The notes under the pieces are model-generated. The model had not been told where the DNA came from. It did not search any database and was given only the letters and a program-made list of their open reading frames with translations. The position numbers and the translations under genes were made by a program. DNA of 64,000 nucleotides from Cellulomonas sp. Root930 (GTDB taxonomy: Bacteria; Actinomycetota; Actinomycetes; Actinomycetales; Cellulomonadaceae). Location: the NCBI GenBank assembly GCA_001429255.1, contig LMJI01000002.1, positions 1-64,000 of the forward strand, in the 5' to 3' direction. This document shows positions 53,356 through 62,514 of the stretch, one piece after another. Numbering within the stretch: position 1 is the first letter of the stretch; each line of letters opens with the position of its first letter.

Positions 53356-54888
53356 ATGAGCGACGCGAACGCGGGGGGCTCGGCGCCGGCTCGCAAGGCG
53401 GACACGTTGCCCGGTGACCGGGCCTTCTTCGGTCAGCCGATGGGCCTGTTCACCCTGTTCGGCACCGAGCTGTGGGAGCGGTTCAGCTACTACGGGATGC
53501 GCGCCATCCTGCTGTTCTACCTGACCGACACCGTCGCCAACGGCGGCCTCGGGATCGAGCAGACGTCGGGCGAGGCGCTCGTCGCCATCTACGGGTCGTC
53601 GGTCTACCTGCTGTCGGTGCTGGGTGGCTGGCTGGCCGACCGCGTGATCGGGGCGCGGCGGTCGGTGCTCTACGGCGGCATCGTCATCGCCGCCGGCCAC
53701 GTGGCGCTCACGGTCCCGTCGGCCGGCTTCTCCTACCTCGGCATCGTCCTGGTCGCGCTGGGAACCGGCCTGCTGAAGCCCAACGTCTCGAGCATGGTGG
53801 GCGAGCTGTACGACCGGGAGGACCCGCGTCGCGACTCGGGCTTCTCGATCTTCTACATGGGCATCAACATCGGCTCGCTCGCGGCGCCGTTCCTGGTCGG
53901 TGCGGCCCGGGCCGTCGGCGGGTACCACTGGGGCTTCGCCGTCGCGGCGATCGGCATGGCGATCGCGCTCGTGTTCTTCGTGCTCGGACGCAAGTACCTG
54001 GGCGGCGCCGGCGACGTCCCGCCGAACCCGCTGACGCCGCAGGACCGCCCGGGCGTGGTCCGGCTGTTCGCCGCGGTGCTGGTGGGGATCGCGCTCGCGG
54101 TCGTGATCGCGTGGCTGGTCCAGGGCGGGTTCGGCCTGCCGACGTTCATCGACGCGATCTCCTACCTCGCGTTCGCAGCACCGGTCGCGACGTTCATCGT
54201 CATGTTCCGGTCGCCCAAGGTGAACGACCACGAGCGGACCCGCCTGCGCGCCTACATCCCGCTGTTCGTCGCGGCCATGATCTTCTGGATGATCTTCGAG
54301 CAGGCGGCGAGCACGTTGGCGTCGTACGCGCAGGACAACACCGAGCTGTCGATCTTCGGCAGGGCGGTGTCGCCGGAGCTGTTCCAGTCCATCAACCCGG
54401 CCGCGATCATCCTGCTGGCGCCGGTGTTCGCATGGCTGTGGATCAAGCTCGACGACCGCCCGCCGACCGCGGTGAAGTTCGCGCTCGGGCTGACGTTCGC
54501 GGCGCTGAGCTTCGTGTTCCTGGCGGGCGCCTCGTGGTTGGCGGACGGTGGCAAGACCGCCGCGTGGGTGCTCGTGGTGGTCTACGTCATCCAGACGATC
54601 GGTGAGCTGTGCCTGTCCCCGGTGGGCCTGGCCGCGACCACCCTGCTGGCCCCGAAGGCGTTCCGCGGGCAGGCGATGGCGCTGTGGTTCCTCGCTCCGT
54701 CGGCGGGCAACGCGATCGCCGCGCAGGTCATCCAGTCCACGCCGGACGCCAGCCCGGCGGCGTACTTCGGCACCATCGGGCTCATCGCGCTCGTGTTCGC
54801 CGGCGCGATGTTCGCGCTCGCCCCGTGGGTCACCCGGCACATCCGGGCCGGGGCGGACTCGGCCGAGGAGGCGGCGCTGCAGCACTGA
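53356..54888 (+). CDS. POT-family proton-dependent peptide transporter
   Basis: A 510-residue carrier with about 14 hydrophobic helices. It has the proton-coupling motif ELWERFSYYGMRAIL (ExxERFxYY), GGWLADRVIGARR and TGLLKPNVSSMVGELYDRED, then SGFSIFYMGINIGSLAAPFL; later GELCLSPVGLAATTLLAPK. It should import di- and tripeptides. The ATG at 53356 lies 6 bases after CACGAT without a Shine-Dalgarno sequence. Confidence 0.94.
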   Translation: MSDANAGGSAPARKADTLPGDRAFFGQPMGLFTLFGTELWERFSYYGMRAILLFYLTDTVANGGLGIEQTSGEALVAIYGSSVYLLSVLGGWLADRVIGARRSVLYGGIVIAAGHVALTVPSAGFSYLGIVLVALGTGLLKPNVSSMVGELYDREDPRRDSGFSIFYMGINIGSLAAPFLVGAARAVGGYHWGFAVAAIGMAIALVFFVLGRKYLGGAGDVPPNPLTPQDRPGVVRLFAAVLVGIALAVVIAWLVQGGFGLPTFIDAISYLAFAAPVATFIVMFRSPKVNDHERTRLRAYIPLFVAAMIFWMIFEQAASTLASYAQDNTELSIFGRAVSPELFQSINPAAIILLAPVFAWLWIKLDDRPPTAVKFALGLTFAALSFVFLAGASWLADGGKTAAWVLVVVYVIQTIGELCLSPVGLAATTLLAPKAFRGQAMALWFLAPSAGNAIAAQVIQSTPDASPAAYFGTIGLIALVFAGAMFALAPWVTRHIRAGADSAEEAALQH

Positions 54889-54926
54889 CCGCGGCGCGTG
54901 TGGGCGTCCGGTGGCAGGGTGGACGG

Positions 54927-55589
54927 ATGGCTGACACCACCCTCCTGCGCCACTCCGACGTCACGGCCGCGGTCGACTCCCGGCACTGGCGCGTGCTCCT
55001 GCAGTCGCTGCGTGCGACGTTCGCGACCCCCGACTTCAGCACCGCCGCGGCGTTCGTCGCGCGGATCGCCACGGCCGCCGATGCGGCGAACCACCACCCT
55101 GACGTGGTCCTGCGCTGGGGACAGGTCACCGTGACCACCACCAGCCACGACGCCGGCGGGCTGACCCAGCGCGACGTCGACCTCGCCGCGACCGTGAGCG
55201 CGCTGGCCGACGAGCTCGGGGTGACCGGAGACGTCCCGCGCAGCGAGATGCTCGAGATCGCCGTCGACGCGCTCGACATCCCGGCCGTGCGGCCGTTCTG
55301 GGCGGCCGTGATGGGGTACGACCTGACCGCCGCGGAGGATCTGGTGGACCCGGCGGGGATCGGGCCGTCGATCTGGTTCCAGCAGATGGACTCGCCCCGG
55401 CCGCAGCGCAACAGGATCCACTTCGACGTGATCGTCGCGCACGACCAGGCGGAGGCACGCGTGGCCGCGGCGGTGGCTGCGGGCGGGCACCTGGTCAGCG
55501 ACGAGCGGGCGCCCGCGTTCTGGGTGCTGGCCGACGCCGAGGGCAACGAGGTGTGCGTGTGCACGTGGCAGGCGCGCGGCAGGAGCTGA
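54927..55589 (+). CDS. Pterin-4a-carbinolamine dehydratase/VOC fusion protein
   Basis: A 220-residue two-domain protein. Residues about 1-95 are a pterin-4a-carbinolamine dehydratase-like domain with the active-site pattern AANHHPDVVLRWGQVTVTTT and later TQRDVDLAATVSALAD. Residues about 105-220 are a VOC/glyoxalase-like domain (AVRPFWAAVMGYDLT, NRIHFDVIVAHDQAEARVAA, FWVLADAEGNEVCVC). No aromatic-amino-acid hydroxylase is nearby. The ATG at 54927 is chosen by N-terminal fit. A terminator follows. Confidence 0.85.
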   Translation: MADTTLLRHSDVTAAVDSRHWRVLLQSLRATFATPDFSTAAAFVARIATAADAANHHPDVVLRWGQVTVTTTSHDAGGLTQRDVDLAATVSALADELGVTGDVPRSEMLEIAVDALDIPAVRPFWAAVMGYDLTAAEDLVDPAGIGPSIWFQQMDSPRPQRNRIHFDVIVAHDQAEARVAAAVAAGGHLVSDERAPAFWVLADAEGNEVCVCTWQARGRS

Positions 55590-55600
55590 GCGCGGGCGAG

Positions 55601-55644
55601 CCGAAGGCCCCGGATCGGAGTGGAGGTTGATCCGGGGCCCTCGG
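55601..55644. terminator. Bidirectional terminator
   Basis: A long hairpin between convergent genes: an 11-bp stem (55606-55616 with 55629-55639), a 12-base loop, and a further 4 bp after one mismatch (55601-55604 with 55641-55644). Confidence 0.75.
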
Positions 55645-55675
55645 CGGTCAGGGGTGGAGAGGCGTCAGCGGCCCG

Positions 55676-58600
55676 TCACCTCCTGTGAGGGCTGGGCGAG
55701 ACGGTCGCGGTGGTCGTGGTGGCCGTGCCCTCGCTGTTGGCGAACACGGCCCGGTACTCGGTCGCCCGAGTCGCCACCTTCACCGTGAGCGAGGTGCTGT
55801 GCGCACCCCGGACCCAGGTCCAGTGCCCGCTGACGGAGCGCTGCTGCCAGCGCACGGTCGGCTCGGGGTACCCGGTGGCCGCCGCCCTGAGCGTCACCTT
55901 GGAGCCCGCCTTCGCGGTGACCGAGGTGGGCTGCACCGTGACGACCGGGGCCGTGCGGGCGATCCGCACGGTGGCGACCGCGGTGGTGGCCGACCCCTCC
56001 GTGTTGGTGAACACCGCGCGGTACCGGGCGCCGATGCGCTCGGACACCGTGAGCGTCAGGGACGGGGACGTCGCACCGGCCACGTTCTTCCACTGCCACG
56101 GGAAGCGGCCGCGCACCTGCCACTGGACGGTCGGCTCGGGGTAGCCCGACGCCGCCGCGGTGAGCGTGACCTCGGATCCGAGGGCACCGGCCACGGACGT
56201 CGGCTGCTGGGTCACCACCGGGGCAGCCGGCTCCGGTGCCACAGGACCGACCAGCTGGGCGACGCCCCACCGCGAGGTGTTCTGGTAGGACCGCCCGGTC
56301 GGGTCGGACCAGGTCCGGACCGACCCGCGCACCCCGGCGGTGCCGTCGTTGACCTGGAAGTCCAGGCCGGCGAGGTCACCGGGCGTGACGGTGCGCCCCA
56401 GCGAGAGCGACGCCTCGACGACGTACCCGCCGTCGACCACCGCGGTCGCGCTGGTCAGCCGGTCGCCGATCACCGCGAGGGCCCCGCTGATGGACACCGC
56501 GTTGAGGTAGCTGATCCGGTACTGCCCGTCGGCCGGGTTGTACGGACCGGACTTGGCGTTGACGGGGTCGAGGAAGATCTCGACCGAGTCCTGCTCCCAG
56601 GCGTTGGAGCTCGTCGCGTCGAGTGACGGGTCCGTGACCTGCGCCAGCACGTCGATGCGGTCGTCGTGCCAGAGCACGCGCACGTCCGCGGTGGCACCGG
56701 GCGTGCCCTCCACCTGCACGTCGGTCCGCAGCACGGGGGCGTCGGCCCACGCGTCGTCGACCGCACCGTCGATGGCCGGGGCCGCAGAGGCCTGGGGGAC
56801 CGCCACGTAGCCGACCGGCTCCACCAGGGTGACGACGCCGAGCGGGCCGCCGGTCTCCTGGTGGTGGGCCAGGTCGTTCCACGACACGAGCCCGCCGCTG
56901 CCGTCGGCCACGCGGACGTCGAACGGCACGGTCGTCCCGACGGCACCGGGCGCGGCCAGGGGCAGCTGCGCCACCGCGGTCCACCCGTCCGCAGTAGGCG
57001 TCCCGGCGTCCCGTGTGACGACGACGGGGTCACCCGAGCCGAAGAACGTCACGGTGTCCGCCGCGCCGTCGTCGGTCGCGTCGACCACGTGCACGTACGC
57101 GGTGAGCCGATCGCCGGACCAGCGCAGCTGGAACCCGGTCCCGCCCGAGATGGTCTGCAGCGGCAGCAGGCTCCACTGCAGGGCGTCCGGGGCCTCGGCC
57201 TGCGGGGCGTTCGCCTGCCGGGTGAGGGTCGGCAGCTGTGCCGGGTCGACGATGCCCCAGTAGGCCGGCTTGGCCTGCAGGTCGTCGTCGAACGGCAGCG
57301 GCGCACCGTCTCGCCAGCTCCGGCTGTCGTACGGACCCCAAATGGTGACCGCGAACAGGTCCGGGAACTCCCGCAGCATCGAGAAGACGCTGGCGTAGTA
57401 GTAGCCCTGCTCGACGAGCTTCTCCTGGGTGACCGTGCCGTCGATCTGCACGTCCAGCTCGCTCACGTCCTGCAGCAGACCCAGGGGGGCGAACGTCTGG
57501 AGCGTGGTGCGCATCTGGTCGACCGACTGCGACAGGCTGATGTGGAACTGGTGCCCGACGCCGTCGACCGGCACGCCGTCGGCCAGCAGACCCTCGACCA
57601 GGTCGAACATCGCCTGGCGCTTGGCGGGCAGCTCCGTGTTGTAGTCGTTGATGAACAGCTGGACGGGTCCGTCGGGGTCGCCGCCGTTGAACGCCTCGGA
57701 GGCGATCTCGAACGCGTCGGTGATGTAGCTCGCCCCGAGCGTGGCGAACCACGCGCTGCGGCGCAGGCCGTCGGCCTCGCTCTCGGCGATGACCTCGTTG
57801 ACCACGTCGACGCTGACGATCGGGTTGCCGGCGGTGCCGAACTCCCCGTACTTCGTGCGGTAGTGCTCGGCGACGGTCTCGATGTGCGTCCGCATCCGCC
57901 CGAGCAGGAGGGCCTGGTCGGCGGCGCTGTCGGTCAGCGGGGTGCCGTCGGCGTGCTGGAAGAACCAGTCCGGCGTCTGGCTGTGCCACACGAGCGTGTG
58001 GGCGTGCACGCGCTGGCCGTTCGCGATCGCGAAGTCGATGATCTCGTCGGCGGCCTCGAACGTGAACGTGCCCTCCGTCGGCTGGATCGCCTCAGGCTTC
58101 ATCGCGTTCTCGTGGGTGATCTGGTCGTAGTGCTTGGTGACCAGCTCGGCGCCCGTGCCGACCGTCTCGCGAGCGTCGATGGCGACGCCGACGGGCCACG
58201 GCAGCACGTCCTGCAGGGACGGGATGTCCTGCTGGACCGGGGGAGCGGTGGATCCGGTCACCACGATGTCGTCCACCAGGAACGAGGGCGTGCCCGACGC
58301 GGTCTCGACGTAGAGCAGTGCGCTCTCGGCCGCGGCCATCGTGTACGACGCCTGGACCTGCACCCACGCGTCCGCGGTCACCCCGGTCGCCGTGCCGACC
58401 GTGTCGTAGGACGACGAGCCGGCGTTGTCGCGCTGGACGCTCACGCGCACGTCGGCCGGAGCCGTCTCGCCCGCGGCGAGCTTGACCCACGCCGAGATCT
58501 GGTAGGTCCGGCCGGCCTGGAAGATGCCGGTGACCGGTGCGCCGAGGCCGTGCCAGGTGTCGGTGCGGCCGGAGACGGAGGCCGCCTGCACGCCTCCGTG

Positions 58601-59923
58601 CGCCTCCGCCGTGGTGGTCGCGACGACTGGTGCGGTGCCGTTGCCGCGCGCGGTCCAGACGCCGAGACCGTCCTCGAACCCGGTCGACAGGGACGTGGTG
58701 GGGACGCCGGGGTCGTCGGATCCGCCCGCGGGCAGTGTGAACTGCCAGCCGGCGGCCAGCCGCTCGGAGACGACGGTGCGGACCGCGGCGAGCGTGCCGG
58801 TGCGGTCACCTCCGCCGTCGTGCGCGAGCACCACCTGCCCGGGCTTCATGGCCGCGCGCAGGTTGGTGGTCAGCGTCGGGACGTCCTGCGTCTCCCAGTC
58901 GCTGATCGTGTTGATCACCGCGAGCGGCTGCATGCCGAGCGCCACCGCGACCGACGGGGACTGGCCCCAGCTGCCGTTGGGTGCCCGGAAGTAGGGCACC
59001 TTGGCGTTCGGGTCGCCCAGCGCGTCCCGGATGATCCGCAGGTTCTCGACGAGGTCGGCCTGCACCTGCTCCGGCGTCCAGCTGCCCAGGTCGGCGTAGC
59101 TGGTGGTGTGGTTGCACAGCGTGTGGCCCTCGCGCACGATGCGCTGCAGCACCGCGGCGCCGCCGGGGGCGGTGATGTTCTGGCCGATCACGCAGAACGT
59201 CGCGTGGATGCCTTGCTCACCGAGGTAGTCGAGCAGCGCCTCGGTGGTGGCGCCGTTGGGGCCGTCGTCGAACGTCAGCGCGGCGACGTCGCCGGTGCCG
59301 CGGGCGGCGGTCACGGGTGTAGCGACCGGGTTCACGGCACCTCCGGGCACGACGCCGGGCACGGGGTCGGTACCTCCGGCCGCGGTGATGAGGACGTCGT
59401 CGACGAGGAAGCTGGGGTGCGCCGTGCCGATCACGCCGGCCTCGAGGTAGAGCGTCGCGGCCGTCACGGCGGCGTCCCTGGTGTACGTGCCGCCCACCTG
59501 CACCCAGGCGTCCGCGGTCACGTCGACGGGGGAGCCCACCCAGGCGTACTGGTTGTCGGCGGGTGTCTGCTCCACGGTGAAGTGCACCGGAGCCGTCCCG
59601 ACGGTGCCCGGGGCCAGCTTCACCCAGGCGGACACCGTGTAGGTGGTGCCGGCGTCGAACAGGGCGGCCACGTTCGTCGCGGGCCCGTTCCAGTCGCCGG
59701 TCCGCCCGCTGACCAGCAGGCTCCCGGTGCCGGCGTGCGCGTCGTCCGCGGTCACCGCCAGCGTGACCGGCCCCCGCGGACCCCAGGGGGCCGGGTCGGG
59801 TGACTCGAAGTCGTTCTGCAGGACCACTGTCGGCCCGGTCTCGGCGGCCAGCGCGGGCGGGGTCGTCGTCAGACCCAGTGCCACAGCTGCTGCCACCGCG
59901 GTGAGGACTCGTGCACGTCTCAT
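55676..59923 (-). CDS. Secreted multimodular GH10 endo-xylanase with CE4 deacetylase domain
   Basis: A 1415-residue secreted enzyme. Order: signal peptide (1-26, cleaved after ALA), CBM22/CBM4_9-like module (about 30-180), CE4 NodB deacetylase (about 205-395; TFDDGP 217-222, GHTLCNH with His 267 and 272, RAPNGSWG, VLAHDGG), a second CBM22-like module (about 410-555), GH10 catalytic domain (about 570-900; acid/base Glu 710 in DVVNEVIAES, nucleophile Glu 822 in SELDVQID), a linker/beta region, CBM9 (about 1030-1225) and two Ig-like domains (about 1235-1320 and 1325-1410). It would remove acetyl groups and cut the xylan backbone. Two overlapping LacI-type operators lie about 75-100 bp upstream of the ATG at 59923. 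Confidence 0.94.
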   Translation of the reverse strand: MRRARVLTAVAAAVALGLTTTPPALAAETGPTVVLQNDFESPDPAPWGPRGPVTLAVTADDAHAGTGSLLVSGRTGDWNGPATNVAALFDAGTTYTVSAWVKLAPGTVGTAPVHFTVEQTPADNQYAWVGSPVDVTADAWVQVGGTYTRDAAVTAATLYLEAGVIGTAHPSFLVDDVLITAAGGTDPVPGVVPGGAVNPVATPVTAARGTGDVAALTFDDGPNGATTEALLDYLGEQGIHATFCVIGQNITAPGGAAVLQRIVREGHTLCNHTTSYADLGSWTPEQVQADLVENLRIIRDALGDPNAKVPYFRAPNGSWGQSPSVAVALGMQPLAVINTISDWETQDVPTLTTNLRAAMKPGQVVLAHDGGGDRTGTLAAVRTVVSERLAAGWQFTLPAGGSDDPGVPTTSLSTGFEDGLGVWTARGNGTAPVVATTTAEAHGGVQAASVSGRTDTWHGLGAPVTGIFQAGRTYQISAWVKLAAGETAPADVRVSVQRDNAGSSSYDTVGTATGVTADAWVQVQASYTMAAAESALLYVETASGTPSFLVDDIVVTGSTAPPVQQDIPSLQDVLPWPVGVAIDARETVGTGAELVTKHYDQITHENAMKPEAIQPTEGTFTFEAADEIIDFAIANGQRVHAHTLVWHSQTPDWFFQHADGTPLTDSAADQALLLGRMRTHIETVAEHYRTKYGEFGTAGNPIVSVDVVNEVIAESEADGLRRSAWFATLGASYITDAFEIASEAFNGGDPDGPVQLFINDYNTELPAKRQAMFDLVEGLLADGVPVDGVGHQFHISLSQSVDQMRTTLQTFAPLGLLQDVSELDVQIDGTVTQEKLVEQGYYYASVFSMLREFPDLFAVTIWGPYDSRSWRDGAPLPFDDDLQAKPAYWGIVDPAQLPTLTRQANAPQAEAPDALQWSLLPLQTISGGTGFQLRWSGDRLTAYVHVVDATDDGAADTVTFFGSGDPVVVTRDAGTPTADGWTAVAQLPLAAPGAVGTTVPFDVRVADGSGGLVSWNDLAHHQETGGPLGVVTLVEPVGYVAVPQASAAPAIDGAVDDAWADAPVLRTDVQVEGTPGATADVRVLWHDDRIDVLAQVTDPSLDATSSNAWEQDSVEIFLDPVNAKSGPYNPADGQYRISYLNAVSISGALAVIGDRLTSATAVVDGGYVVEASLSLGRTVTPGDLAGLDFQVNDGTAGVRGSVRTWSDPTGRSYQNTSRWGVAQLVGPVAPEPAAPVVTQQPTSVAGALGSEVTLTAAASGYPEPTVQWQVRGRFPWQWKNVAGATSPSLTLTVSERIGARYRAVFTNTEGSATTAVATVRIARTAPVVTVQPTSVTAKAGSKVTLRAAATGYPEPTVRWQQRSVSGHWTWVRGAHSTSLTVKVATRATEYRAVFANSEGTATTTTATVSPSPHRR

Positions 59924-59997
59924 CAGCGCTCCTTTGCGCGATCGTCTCCACTCCGGGCGGGAGATTACGCATCAACCGGACACGAGCGCCAGAGTTC

Positions 59998-60025
59998 TCG
60001 ACAACGTTATTGATAACGTTATCGA
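59998..60025. promoter_or_regulatory. Overlapping LacI-type operators before the xylanase
   Basis: TCGACAACGTTATTGA (59998-60013, 14/16 match) and TTGATAACGTTATCGA (60010-60025, 15/16 match) resemble the perfect palindrome TCGATAACGTTATCGA in front of the lacI gene at 61064. Their centres are 12 bp apart. They lie upstream of the xylanase start, in the 59924-60062 gap shared with the lacI 3' end. Confidence 0.8.
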
Positions 60026-60062
60026 ATCGTGAAGTCGGTCCCGCAGGATCGCGCGGGTGTGC

Positions 60063-61064
60063 TCAGTGGCGCGGCGGCGCGCAGGACGCGCGGACCACGA
60101 GCTCAGTCGGCAGCCGCAGGTGCGTGGACCGGTCCTTGCCGTCGATCAGGTCCACCAGCAGGCGCAGCGCCTCGGCACCCATCTCCTGCAGCGGCTGGTT
60201 GATCGTCGTGAGCGGGGGAGAGGCCAGCGCCGACTCCGGGACGTTGTCGAACCCGATGACGGAGAGGTCGGCGGGCACCGACATGCCGAGCTCGACGGCG
60301 ACCGCCATCACCTGGATCGCCGAGAGGTCGTTGGCGGCGAACACGGCGGTGGGCCGGTCGTCGCGGTCCAGGAGCACTCGCGCGGGGGCATCGGCGGTCT
60401 CGCGCCGGTACCCGCCGACACCAACCAGCGACTCGTCGACCGGCAGGCCGGCCACCTCCATCGCGTGGCGAAACCCGGCCTCGCGCAGCCGCGCGGACTC
60501 GAGGTCTGTGCGCCCGCCGAGAAAGCCGATACGTCGGTGGCCGAGCCCGACGAGGTGCTCGGTGGCCAGCACGGCGCCGGCGTAGTTGTCGGAGTCGACA
60601 GTCGGCAGCCCGGTGGGGCCGGTGTGCGGGTCGACGGCCACGACGGGGACGCCGGTGTTGGCCTCGACGACCGTCGGGGTGACGATGATGGCGCCGTCGA
60701 TCAGCGTGCCCGACAAGCGGGAGAGGTACCGGCGCTCCCAGCCCACGGAGCCGCCGCCACCGCCGGAGTACGCGAGGAGCTCGTAGCCCGTGGCTCCGAC
60801 CGCCGACGACGCACCCTTGAGCAGCTCCGTGCTGAACGGTTCGAACTCCGCGACGAGGATGCCGAGGACGTTGGTCTTGTGGCTGCGCAGCGACCGCGCC
60901 CCGAGGCTCGCCTCGTACCCGAGCTCGTCGATGACCTCCTGCACACGGGTCAGGGTGCTCTGCGCGACGCCGTACCTGCCGTTGACGACCTTGGACACCG
61001 TGGCGACCGAGACGCCGGCCGTGCGGGCGACGTCTTCCATCTTCACGCGAGGTGTCGAGTCCAC
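60063..61064 (-). CDS. LacI-family transcriptional regulator of the xylan locus
   Basis: A 333-residue repressor with a normal N-terminal HTH (KMEDVARTAGVSVATVSKVV, about residues 8-27) and hinge, then a PBP1-fold sensor with LGILVAEFEPFSTELLKG, GLGHRRIGFLGGRTD, AVFAANDLSAIQVM and SVIGFDNVPESALASPPLTT. The GTG at 61064 (VDSTPRVKMED) is preferred because TATGCT lies 6 bases upstream (61071-61076); an in-frame ATG at 61082 would lack that spacing. Its own -35 region overlaps a perfect operator, so autoregulation is likely. By position it controls the xylanase and the importer. Confidence 0.93.
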   Translation of the reverse strand: MDSTPRVKMEDVARTAGVSVATVSKVVNGRYGVAQSTLTRVQEVIDELGYEASLGARSLRSHKTNVLGILVAEFEPFSTELLKGASSAVGATGYELLAYSGGGGGSVGWERRYLSRLSGTLIDGAIIVTPTVVEANTGVPVVAVDPHTGPTGLPTVDSDNYAGAVLATEHLVGLGHRRIGFLGGRTDLESARLREAGFRHAMEVAGLPVDESLVGVGGYRRETADAPARVLLDRDDRPTAVFAANDLSAIQVMAVAVELGMSVPADLSVIGFDNVPESALASPPLTTINQPLQEMGAEALRLLVDLIDGKDRSTHLRLPTELVVRASCAPPRH

Positions 61065-61086
61065 GTGGGGAGCATAGAGCATGGTT

Positions 61087-61102
61087 TCGATAACGTTATC
61101 GA
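61087..61102. promoter_or_regulatory. LacI operator O1
   Basis: TCGATAACGTTATCGA, a perfect 16-bp palindrome. It covers the expected -35 region of the lacI promoter, whose -10 TATGCT is at 61071-61076 on the minus strand. Confidence 0.88.
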
Positions 61103-61118
61103 GTCGAGATGATTCGTT

Positions 61119-61134
61119 TCGATAACGTTATCGA
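61119..61134. promoter_or_regulatory. LacI operator O2
   Basis: A second perfect TCGATAACGTTATCGA, 32 bp centre to centre from O1 (about three helical turns, so on the same DNA face). It lies just upstream of the TTGACA -35 element (61141-61146) of the importer operon. Confidence 0.88.
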
Positions 61135-61140
61135 CAACGA

Positions 61141-61169
61141 TTGACATCCACAGACTCCGGTGCCAACCT
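61141..61169 (+). promoter_or_regulatory. Promoter of the xylan-locus ABC importer
   Basis: A perfect -35 TTGACA (61141-61146), a 17-bp spacer and a weak -10 (CAACCT, 61164-61169) upstream of the binding-protein gene at 61213. Operator O2 ends 6 bp before the -35. The -10 assignment is uncertain. Confidence 0.5.
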
Positions 61170-61212
61170 TGGCGCCGTCCAGCCCTGTCAGTGACGACGA
61201 GGAGATTCAACG

Positions 61213-62514
61213 ATGATGAGGACAGCAGTCCTTCGCACCCTTGCCCTGGGTGCTGGTGTCGCCCTGCTGGCGTCCGCCTGTTCCGGCGGCGCGGGAGACG
61301 ACACGACCGGCGACGCCTCCGGCGACGCGACGACCATCACCTGGTGGCACAACTCGAACACCGGCGACGGCAAGGACTACTACGACAAGGTCGCGGCGGA
61401 CTTCGAGGCCGCGAACCCTGGCGTGACCGTCGAGGTCAGCGCCATGCAGCACGAGGACATGCTCACCAAGCTCGACGCCGCGTTCCAGAGCGGAGACGCT
61501 CCTGACGTCTACATGGAGCGCGGTGGCGGCGAGCTGGCCGACCACGTCGAGGCCGGCCTGACCAAGGACATCTCCGAGGCGGCCGCCGAGACGATCGAGA
61601 AGATCGGCGGATCCATCGCCGGCTGGCAGGTGGACGACAGGACGTACGGCCTGCCGTTCTCGGTCGGCGTCGTCGGCTTCTGGTACAACAAGGCGCTCTT
61701 CGAGCAGGCCGGCATCACCGAGCCGCCCGCCACCTGGGACGACTTCAACGCGGACGTCGACAAGCTCAAGGCCGCGGGCATCGAGCCCGTCTCCGTGGGT
61801 GCCGGCGACAAGTGGCCGGCCGCGCACTACTGGTACTACTTCGCGCTGCGCGAGTGCTCGCAGGACGTCCTGACCGACGCCGTGCAGACCCTCGACTTCT
61901 CCGACCCGTGCTTCGTCAAGGCGGGCGAGGACCTCGAGGCGCTCATCGGCACCGAGCCGTTCAACGCGGGCTTCCTGTCCACCCCGGCCCAGACGGGCGC
62001 CACCAGCGCCTCGGGTCTCCTGGCCACCGGCAAGGTCGCCATGGAGATGCAGGGCCACTGGGAGCCCGGCGTCATGCAGGGACTCACGGAGGACGGCAAC
62101 GGCCTCGGCGAGAACACCGGCTGGTTCCCGTTCCCGGCCGTCGACGGCGGCGAGGGTGACCCGGAGGCCGCACTCGGTGGCGGTGACGCGTGGGCCGTGT
62201 CGCAGGAGGCGCCCGACGCCGCGGTGGACTTCGCGGTCTACCTGCTGTCGGACGAGGTCCAGAAGGGCTTCGCGGAGCTCGACATGGGTCTGCCGACCAA
62301 CTCGACGGCCTCGCAGTACGTGTCGGACCCGGCCCTGGCCGAGCTCCTCAAGATCCGTGACGCGGCGCCGTACGTGCAGCTCTACTTCGACACGGCGTTC
62401 GGTGCCTCCGTCGGTGGCGCCATGAACGACGAGATCGCCCTGGCCTTCGCGGGCCAGGCCACCCCGCAGGACATCGTCGACGCCACGCAGGCGGCGGCTG
62501 ACGCGGAGAAGTGA
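61213..62514 (+). CDS. Extracellular sugar-binding lipoprotein (probable xylo-oligosaccharide importer)
   Basis: A 433-residue family-1 solute-binding protein. The signal peptide ends in LASAC (Cys about residue 23). Mature features are ITWWHNSNTGDGKDYYDKVA, YGLPFSVGVVGFWYNKALFE and ALGGGDAWAVSQEAPDAAVD. The ATG at 61213 follows GAGGAGA by 7-8 bases. The substrate is inferred from the shared operators with the xylanase, probably xylo-oligosaccharides. Confidence 0.92.
   Translation: MMRTAVLRTLALGAGVALLASACSGGAGDDTTGDASGDATTITWWHNSNTGDGKDYYDKVAADFEAANPGVTVEVSAMQHEDMLTKLDAAFQSGDAPDVYMERGGGELADHVEAGLTKDISEAAAETIEKIGGSIAGWQVDDRTYGLPFSVGVVGFWYNKALFEQAGITEPPATWDDFNADVDKLKAAGIEPVSVGAGDKWPAAHYWYYFALRECSQDVLTDAVQTLDFSDPCFVKAGEDLEALIGTEPFNAGFLSTPAQTGATSASGLLATGKVAMEMQGHWEPGVMQGLTEDGNGLGENTGWFPFPAVDGGEGDPEAALGGGDAWAVSQEAPDAAVDFAVYLLSDEVQKGFAELDMGLPTNSTASQYVSDPALAELLKIRDAAPYVQLYFDTAFGASVGGAMNDEIALAFAGQATPQDIVDATQAAADAEK

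Noticed and set aside
61065..61082. ATG at 61082 as the start of the xylan LacI regulator
   Set aside because: It would place the start upstream of the TATGCT -10 element. The GTG at 61064 fits both the leaderless spacing and the usual LacI N-terminus.
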